Shown here: one piece after another, positions 58,231-64,000 of the stretch
Position numbering within the stretch: position 1 is the stretch's first letter
Layout of the letters: every line of letters begins with the position of its first letter
Source: Symbiodinium natans
Taxonomy: Eukaryota > Sar > Dinophyceae > Suessiales > Symbiodiniaceae
Length of the DNA: 64,000 bases
Assembly: GCA_905221605.1 (NCBI GenBank)
Contig: CAJNDS010002132.1
Span: forward strand, 486,799-550,798
Direction of reading: 5' to 3'
The notes under the pieces: generated by a model
Told to the model about the DNA's origin: nothing
The model's input: only the letters and a program-made list of their open reading frames with translations
The model's database searches: none
Position numbers and translations under genes: made by a program

Positions 58231-59100
58231 CCCGAGAGGAATCAGGGTTGTTGGTTTAACATGTCGTGCCTGGGATTTTGCAATTTAGGACTCATGGGTA
58301 GGGTTTGGGATGTAAGCTTATAGCCCAGAAGCTTCGGGTTTAGCGTGCAGGGTTTGGGATCTAGGATGTAGGGTTCCCTACACCTTAAACCCTAAACCCT
58401 AAACCCTAGGTCTGGAGCCCAAAAACTTGCCGAAACTCAGGGAAAGATTCCATTGCATCGCACTTGCCAAAACCAGGCAATCCCCGCAAAGCTTCTGTCA
58501 ACCACAGATTTACTGTAGGGGGAAAGATCTGAAGTCGAGGATGACTTCAAAGAGCCTGTGCCTTCTGCCAAACCCTCGGCCCTCAACCTCCAACCCGTCA
58601 ACCATCAACCCTCAACCCTCAACCCTGAACTGAGGTTAGGGTTTAGGGTTCAGGGGTGGAGGGTTTCGCGTTTCGGGTTTATTGTTGATGGCTATAGGGC
58701 GTGGTCGCTGCAGCCGTTCCTTCCGTTAAGGAAGGAGCACGCACTCCGTGCACATGCACCCCTGAACCCTAAACCCTAAACCCTAAGCCCTAAACCCTAA
58801 ACGCCTGCCAAGACAGCGGCGGCCAGCATGAGGAACACCACGGAGAAGAAGGTGCCCTCAACAAAGGCCCAGAACTCATCAGTCGGTCCCCCATGAGCTT
58901 TTCCCTGGTTCGGGCCTCATGCTTCTTGCCGGCAGCATAGACGGCACGGAGCACGGACGGCTGCACCCAGAGGGGGCCATTTGGCCTTGAGACCCGCCGA
59001 CTCCTGTCTTCACCGGCTCTGGAAAAAGTGTCGGCATGGCGCTTCGAGAGGGTGTGGGCCGAGTGATTCTTTTGCTAAGCCCACTCTGGAATTAGGTCCA
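58231..59100. other. Spacer with short arrays, no gene seen
   Basis: Short C-strand blocks at 58383-58405, 58600-58625 (CCCTCAA) and 58760-58800; unique sequence between. 58800-59100 is GC-rich and array-free, without a clear frame. Confidence 0.45.
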
Positions 59101-59360
59101 GGGTTGAGTCGCTGAGGGGTTTAGGGATTCTAGGGTTCATAGAGCTTAAGGTTTAGAGTCCAGGGTTTATAGACTTTAGGGTTTAGGGTTTAGGGTATAG
59201 GGTGGCCTTTTTTGGAAGGCTTTAGGGCTTAGGCTTTGGAGTCTCGGGTTTATAGAGTTTAGGGGTTTGTAGGGCTTTGAAGGCTTGCGGGTTCATAGGG
59301 TTAAAATCATAGGGCTTAAGGGTTTACATGGTTTGGAGTTTTAGGGCTTAGGGTTCGGTG
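59100..59360 (+). repeat. Strongly eroded telomeric-like region
   Basis: TTTAGGG, TTATAGGG, TTATAGAGTTTAGGGG and similar units without fixed period. Confidence 0.75.
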
Positions 59361-59429
59361 TTCCCAGTCTAGGCACGAGGTAAGGGACACTTTTTGGGCA
59401 TACAGGGAACAAACGCTAAACCTCGGGTT

Positions 59430-59505
59430 CAGCAATGTTTAGGGTTTAGGGTTTAGGGTTTAGGGTTTAGGGTTTAGGGTTTAGGGTTTAGGGTTTAGGG
59501 CTTGG
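59430..59505 (+). repeat. TTTAGGG array
   Basis: Ten units, near perfect. Confidence 0.95.
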
Positions 59506-59604
59506 GATATCCGAGCCCCCCGGCACGGAGACGACGTCCGCCAGTGCGGGATGCCAGCTGGGCGGGGGCGGCGGCGGAGGAGGCCTGCCACCATGGGTCC
59601 GGAC

Positions 59605-59633
59605 TTTGGAGGTTCATGGGTAGTTAGAAGTAG
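59605..59633. mobile_element. Element B, left-end fragment at array edge
   Basis: TTTGGAGGTTCATGGGTAGTTAGAAGTAG resembles the left arm of 31878-32062, then passes directly into TTTAGGG. Confidence 0.6.
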
Positions 59634-59760
59634 GGTTTAGGGTTTAGGGTTTAGGGTTCAGGGTTTAGGGTTAGGGTTTCGGGTTTAGGGTTTAGGGTTT
59701 AGAGTTAGGGTTTAGGGTTTATCGTTGAGGGTTAAGGGTTTAGGGTTTAGGGACCAGGGT
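59632..59760 (+). repeat. TTTAGGG array
   Basis: About seventeen units with TTAGGG and TTCAGGG variants. Confidence 0.93.
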
Positions 59761-59924
59761 ACGTTTGACCAGGACTCATGCTGCGGCTCCAGTCGATCGA
59801 GTAGCTGCAAGGTCAGCGTGAAGGTTTCAGTTCCCTTGCGGCGTCTGCAGCATCGCCTTCTGCCATCAAGACCACCCGCTCGGCGCGCAGCGATGAGTTG
59901 GTGCTGCTGCCCAGTACCCTAACC

Positions 59925-60005
59925 CTAAACGCTAAACCCTAAACCCCAAACCCGAAACCCGAAACCCTAAACCCTAAACCCTAAACCCTAAACCCTAAAC
60001 CCTAA
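59925..60005 (-). repeat. CCCTAAA/CCCGAAA array
   Basis: Eleven units. Confidence 0.94.
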
Positions 60006-60265
60006 TACTGGCTGAGGTCGACGCCCGCCACGGCGGCCGCGATGGCGGCGTCCATCTGCACCGTGGTCGACTGCGGCTGCGATGGCTGCGTTCGTTTCAC
60101 CCGAATCGTACCCAATAGGCCCGGTTAGACAGAATTAGTCAAAATGTTATAGATTTTCGTGAAATAGTTAAGACAAATCCATAGAAAATAGACAAACCGT
60201 TATCTCAAAACAATTTGTTCTGTAGTGGCAAAGTTTTCTATTTTCGCCAAATGGGATTTGTATCT

Positions 60266-60384
60266 TAAAAGGGTACCCCTTATCTACCCCTTATATACCC
60301 TACACAAACTAAGGACCCATACTCATACTTCAGAACCCTTTCAGGGAGGCAAGGGACCATATTTGGGGCCCAAGAAACTACCTT
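60266..60384. mobile_element. Element F, copy at 60.3 kb
   Basis: AAAGGGTACCCCTTATCTACC, TAAGGACCCATACTC, GAACCCTTTCAGGGAGGCAAGG, GGGCCCAAGAAACTACC; similar to the reverse complement of 25951-26079. Confidence 0.65.
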
Positions 60385-60521
60385 TAGAGTAAAGTATGAA
60401 GGCCCAAGAAGATAATATGCTAGAGCCCGGCCAGGGCAAAGTATTCAGACTCCACCCTCCACACCTGTGTACGGGCTTTCGGTCAGGTACAGTAGGGGTT
60501 GTTGTTGAAGTTCAAGGCTGT

Positions 60522-60650
60522 GGGGTTTAGAGGGTTTAGAGAGCTTAGAGGATTTGGAGGGTTTGGAGGGTTTAGAGGTTTTGAAGGTTTAGAGGGTTTA
60601 GAGGGGTTGGGAGGGTTTAGCGGGTTTAGAGGGTTGGGAGGGTTTAGAGG
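60522..60650 (+). repeat. 9-bp TTTAGAGGG array
   Basis: About fourteen units of TTTAGAGGG with TTTGGAGGG and TTGGGAGGG variants. Confidence 0.9.
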
Positions 60651-61085
60651 GTGTTAACTTCGCAGGGTGGACGGGAAGACTTGCCGACGGCAGGGAAGCC
60701 CCCCAAAACCACTGCTTCTTCTGTACGGTTGGGCAGCTCTTGGGGGGGGGTCTGGGACGGGCCGCTTCGACCTCACGAAACCTCAAACGCTAATCCCTAA
60801 ACCCTAAACCTCCAAACCCTCAACTCAAGACCTCTCATCCCTTCACTTGTGTGTGCTTTGTGTATCCCCCCTCGCACGCAACTGTTGGACCTTAAGCCCT
60901 AAACCCTAAACCCTGAATGGAGTTTTCTAGGACCACCTCAGATGCGGACGGAAATGCATAGGGCCGAGCCGAGCAGGAGGCACGAAGATGCGATGGGGTT
61001 TAGGTCTACAGGGTTTAGGGGCTTAGGTTTTAGGTTTTGAGGGTTTAGCTTGGCGGATTCGCGCTTAGAGGCTTAGTACCAACCC
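60651..61085. other. Spacer, no gene seen
   Basis: Unique sequence with short C-strand blocks (60795-60815, 60895-60915) and a decayed G-strand block near 60990-61060. Confidence 0.4.
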
Positions 61086-61195
61086 TAAGCCCTAAAAAAT
61101 AAAACCTACAGCCCAAACCCTAAACCCTAAACCCTAAGCCCTAAGCCCTAAGCCCTAAACCCTAAACCCTAAACCCTAAACCCTAAACCGTTAAA
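61085..61195 (-). repeat. CCCTAAA/CCCTAAG array
   Basis: About thirteen units with a block of CCCTAAG. Confidence 0.93.
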
Positions 61196-61274
61196 CTAAC
61201 CCACTGTCACAGCCGACCTGCATGGCCAACCGCTGGCTGGTACAGCCACCTCGTCTTACTTCTCCGACAACAGG

Positions 61275-61375
61275 TCTGGGGTTTAGGGTTTAGGGGTTTA
61301 GGGTTCAGGGTGTAGGGTTTAGGGTGCAGGGCTTAGGGTTGAGGGTTTAGGGTTTAGGGTTTTGTTTTCAGGGTT
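61275..61375 (+). repeat. TTTAGGG array, variant-rich
   Basis: About thirteen units with TGTAGGG, TGCAGGG and TTCAGGG. Confidence 0.92.
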
Positions 61376-61469
61376 TAGGCGTGCAATGAGAGACTTTCTG
61401 TGTAACCACCATCAAACGGAAGCCCAACAAGGTGAGTCAAAGCTCAACCGCCCCTGGGGGGTGGGGTGT

Positions 61470-61610
61470 GGGAGGGTTTAGGGTTTAGGGTTCGGGTTTT
61501 GGGTTGAGGGTTGAGGGTTTCAGGGTTTCGGGTTTAAGGTTTCGGGTTTAGGGTTCGGGTTTAGGGTTTAGGGTATAGGGCTTAGGGTTTGGGGTTTAGG
61601 GTTTAGAGGG
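61470..61610 (+). repeat. TTTAGGG/TTTCGGG array, variant-rich
   Basis: About eighteen units, including 6-bp TTCGGG forms. Confidence 0.9.
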
Positions 61611-61699
61611 CTACAGAAAGCTCAAGACCCTGAATTCAGACAGCATCCGGGTTCGGGGTCAGGAGGGTTGAGAGTTTCTTCTTGGGGCCTCAGGCCCCG

Positions 61700-61785
61700 A
61701 CCTACCCAAACCTTAAACCCTAAACCCCGAACCCTCAACCCAAAACCCGAACCCTAGACCCGAACCCTAAACCCTAAACCCTCCC
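61700..61785 (-). repeat. CCCTAAA array, variant-rich
   Basis: About eleven units with CCCGAA and CCCTAGA. Confidence 0.9.
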
Positions 61786-61869
61786 AGACCCCACCCCCCA
61801 GAGGCGGCCTTGCCACGCTCCGCGAGCACTTCCCTGGCATAAGTGGGCAGAGGATGTCTTTTGGGCTTT

Positions 61870-61960
61870 GGGTTGCGGGTTTAGGGTTTAGGGTTTAAGA
61901 GTGGCTTAAGGTTTGGGTTTAGGGTTTAGGGTGAAAGGTGCAGGGTTCTAGGTTTAGGCA
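61870..61960 (+). repeat. Degenerate TTTAGGG array
   Basis: About eight recognisable units. Confidence 0.85.
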
Positions 61961-62159
61961 CAGAGCAAAAGCATGCAGACCCCTAGCTACCCTACGTGAA
62001 GTCGTGCGCTACAACGACCCCAGGACTTCTAAACCCCCAACCACCAAAACCGCAAGCCCTAAAACCGTTCATGCCCCATAGAAACATCTTGAGCCCAAAA
62101 CCGCACCACCTAAAAACCCTGTGAGCCCTAGCACCCGAGAGAAGAAACACAAGGAACCT

Positions 62160-62390
62160 CCTTAAACCCTAAACCATAAACCCCAAACCCCAAACCCTGA
62201 ACCCTGAAACCTGAACCGTAAACCCTAAACCCTAAACCCTAAAACCTACGCCTGCCTGGGCAGCGGCCCGGCTTGCGACCGCTGCCTGCGCAGGGGCGTG
62301 CAGGGGAGGGATTTAAGGTCTACCTAAGCCCAAAACCCTAAACCCTAAGCCCTGAGCCCTGAGCCCTAAGCCCTAAACCCTAAACCCCCA
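62160..62390 (-). repeat. Last CCCTAAA arrays before the array-free end
   Basis: Units at 62163-62250 and 62330-62390, the latter with CCCTGAG and CCCTAAG variants. No telomeric repeats follow to the end of the window. Confidence 0.93.
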
Positions 62391-62945
62391 GCTTTGTGGG
62401 GTTTGGAATGCATTTGACCGTGATTCCAACGCTTCATTAAAAATCACAATCGTACTTTCGTAGCCTCACATTTCAAAAAAATCCTTCCACTCATAATAGA
62501 AAAACTAAGAAGAAGAACAACAATATTGTCTTCCAAATTGACAAAACATAGAACAGCATACTAGCCGTGATCAAATTATGTGTTCACTAATGAAATGCCG
62601 CATGAATAAACTAATTGTAAATGCGCCAAGAATAAAACCCAGAAAGCAAAACATAAATTAAATAACACAGAAGTACCTTTCAAGAATAATTCTTAAAACA
62701 CGATTGTTCCCGAATAATTCCCCCTTGCTCGCTCGCTAAGAACAGTCATAGCTAGAATTTGGAAGGCTGAAACGGTCCGATAATGGATCTTCCTCTCTTG
62801 AAGAAAACTGGTCGGTCATATTGAAGGTCTGGATGTGCAAGCGAGTTTGGGTTTTCTTCTTACAGCTTATTGCCGTGTACTAGTATTAAAGGCTGAAATA
62901 AATCAGAAAGATCGTCTTAGCGGGAGCGTACTTTATGATTGAATT
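62391..62945. other. AT-rich array-free segment
   Basis: About 550 bp visibly richer in A+T than the rest of the window, without telomeric repeats or open frames above 60 codons. It could be an intergenic or intronic stretch next to a gene, or an MAR-like spacer. I see no defensible promoter. Confidence 0.5.
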
Positions 62946-64000
62946 ATCGGCCTGATTGCAGCCTCCCTACGCTTTGACGATTGAAGAACTTTGTCAACTC
63001 TGCTATCGGAAGCAGAGACTGCGTCCATCCCTGTGCGTGATCCAGGCATTGCACAGTAAGGAGGACTCAACCCCTGCGTCTTGGCCGGAGCTGGCGCATG
63101 ACCAACTGCCCTCCCACTCAGACTGGTCAGCGTCACCGGGGTGGACGACCGAGCTCGCAGGCTCGAAGTGTGCATCGGTGTATACCACCACCGAATGAGT
63201 ACGTGTGGGACAGTGTGGGATGATGCTTCGTAGAGCGATCAGGACACTCCGAGTAGGCTTGCCTAGCTTGTCTTGATTGGAGCTTGCCCTGATCTAACTG
63301 CAAAAGCTCCTCCAGGCGACGGTGACTCCGGCTGCAAAGACTCTCACAAAACTTGCGAGTTGTACCGAATCGTACTGAGGTTGACACAAGACAAGCGTGA
63401 TGTATAGTGTCATGTGGTGTGATCAAGTGGTTCAAGAGTGTTGCATCGTGTGAAGTCAAGGCCTGCGCTGCCGGTGCCGCTGAGGCACATGACCCCCAGT
63501 GTGTGGCAGTGCAACACCACTCTTCAACACACTCACCGAAACTGTTCTGCAAAAGCCGTTTAACGAGCTGGCAATGTGGCACGAATCACTCAAGAAATTC
63601 CTGGTTTTCAGAAGGCTAGCATGTGTGTCATTTGGCGACATGCAGATGCCAGCGACCTGGCTGCAAAGTGCCGTGGGTATCGTATCCTTGGAGCCGGAAC
63701 AGAAGGCGGGCAGTTGGAAACAAGCACAATTGAATTGCTGGCTTGGACGCGGTGCTGATGAAGGAACTCCCGGTGCCAAACCACGTGCCCAGCAAGAGTT
63801 GCCTAATCTCAAAGTAAAAAACTGGCTTCGAAACGGTTTCCAACGTTTCCTTTGGCTCGCTGACAGCCACGGCGAAGGCCTGGCAAAAATGACCTCGCGC
63901 TGAGGTTTCAAAGTGAGTCCTCTCACAACAGCACCAAGAGCGAAGCAAACGTTTCGTGTGGGTGTGGGATCACCACAGGGTGGACAAGTGGACAAGACTC
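62946..64000. other. Array-free GC-balanced end, possible coding region
   Basis: Several open frames overlap. Plus strand 63499-63903 (134 codons) is the most protein-like by composition, with mixed hydrophobic/charged residues, ending in a Lys/Arg-Trp-rich tail (KNWLRNGFQRFLWLADSHGEG). Plus 62956-63198 (80 codons) precedes it. Competing minus-strand frames are longer (63456-63995, 179 codons; 63133-63582, 149 codons), so strand cannot be decided. No domain recognised; an exon of a larger gene beyond 64 kb is possible. Confidence 0.4.

Noticed and set aside
63456-63995. A 179-codon minus-strand frame as a gene
   Set aside because: Plus-strand frames over the same bases look at least as protein-like, and I recognise no domain in either, so neither strand can be called.

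Overview
This looks like eukaryotic nuclear DNA from an organism with plant/alveolate-type telomere chemistry. By eye, a quarter to a third of the window is interstitial TTTAGGG/CCCTAAA telomeric repeat: well over a hundred short arrays, in both orientations, spread from the first base to about 62.4 kb. I see no bacterial operon structure, no rRNA, no recognisable tRNA and no protein-coding gene I can name. TTTAGGG telomeres occur in green plants and algae, dinoflagellates, chromerids and coccidian apicomplexans. Eimeria genomes are known for interspersed telomere-like repeats, but their CAG-rich coding repeats are absent here. I therefore leave the organism as an unidentified protist or alga, with a dinoflagellate-like alveolate or a green alga as the leading guesses at low confidence.

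Between the arrays lie short spacers (50-500 bp). By comparing spacers with each other I recognise at least a dozen families of small elements of about 90-300 bp, most with terminal inverted repeats and no coding capacity. They resemble MITEs or foldback elements and are labelled A-G and J-Q here. There is also a larger composite family (H, 0.3-1.1 kb) whose copies start directly at the edge of a telomeric array and carry different minisatellites. No transposase or reverse transcriptase is visible, so all of these would have to be mobilised from elsewhere.

The most striking result is that many of these elements are interrupted internally by a telomeric array that other copies lack or carry elsewhere: J at 3.7 and 37.9 kb, L at 27.4 kb, K at 31.4 kb, B at 31.9 and 43.0 kb, A at 36.4 kb, E at 39.0 kb and G at 41.0 kb. 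In the E copy at 39.0 kb an approximately 18-bp segment is duplicated on either side of the array. The two J copies carry arrays of opposite orientation at the same site. This suggests telomeric repeats were repeatedly inserted into existing DNA, for example by telomerase or template insertion during break repair, and then locally expanded and homogenised into variant blocks (TTTGGGG, TTCGGGG, TTCAGGG, TTTAGGGG, TTTAGAGGG).

Layout: 1-9.4 kb is arrays mixed with elements D, M, J, E, A and K. 9.5-10.8 kb is a minisatellite complex. 11-18 kb holds a G element with an inserted foreign segment, elements C, E, A and N, and a duplicated array/spacer block. 18.0-20.3 kb is largely array-free. 20.3-33.6 kb is arrays with elements E, G, C, A, F, L, K, B, O and H. 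33.6-35.5 kb is array-free with degenerate tandem repeats. 35.5-50.7 kb is arrays plus elements. 50.85-54.0 kb is the longest array followed by three H elements in a row. 54-62.4 kb is arrays with elements F, I, A, E and B. 62.4-64.0 kb is array-free, AT-rich then GC-rich, and the likeliest place for a real gene to begin. Almost all long open frames in the window are products of repeats whose variants lost the in-frame TAG stop, or of minisatellites with a period divisible by three.
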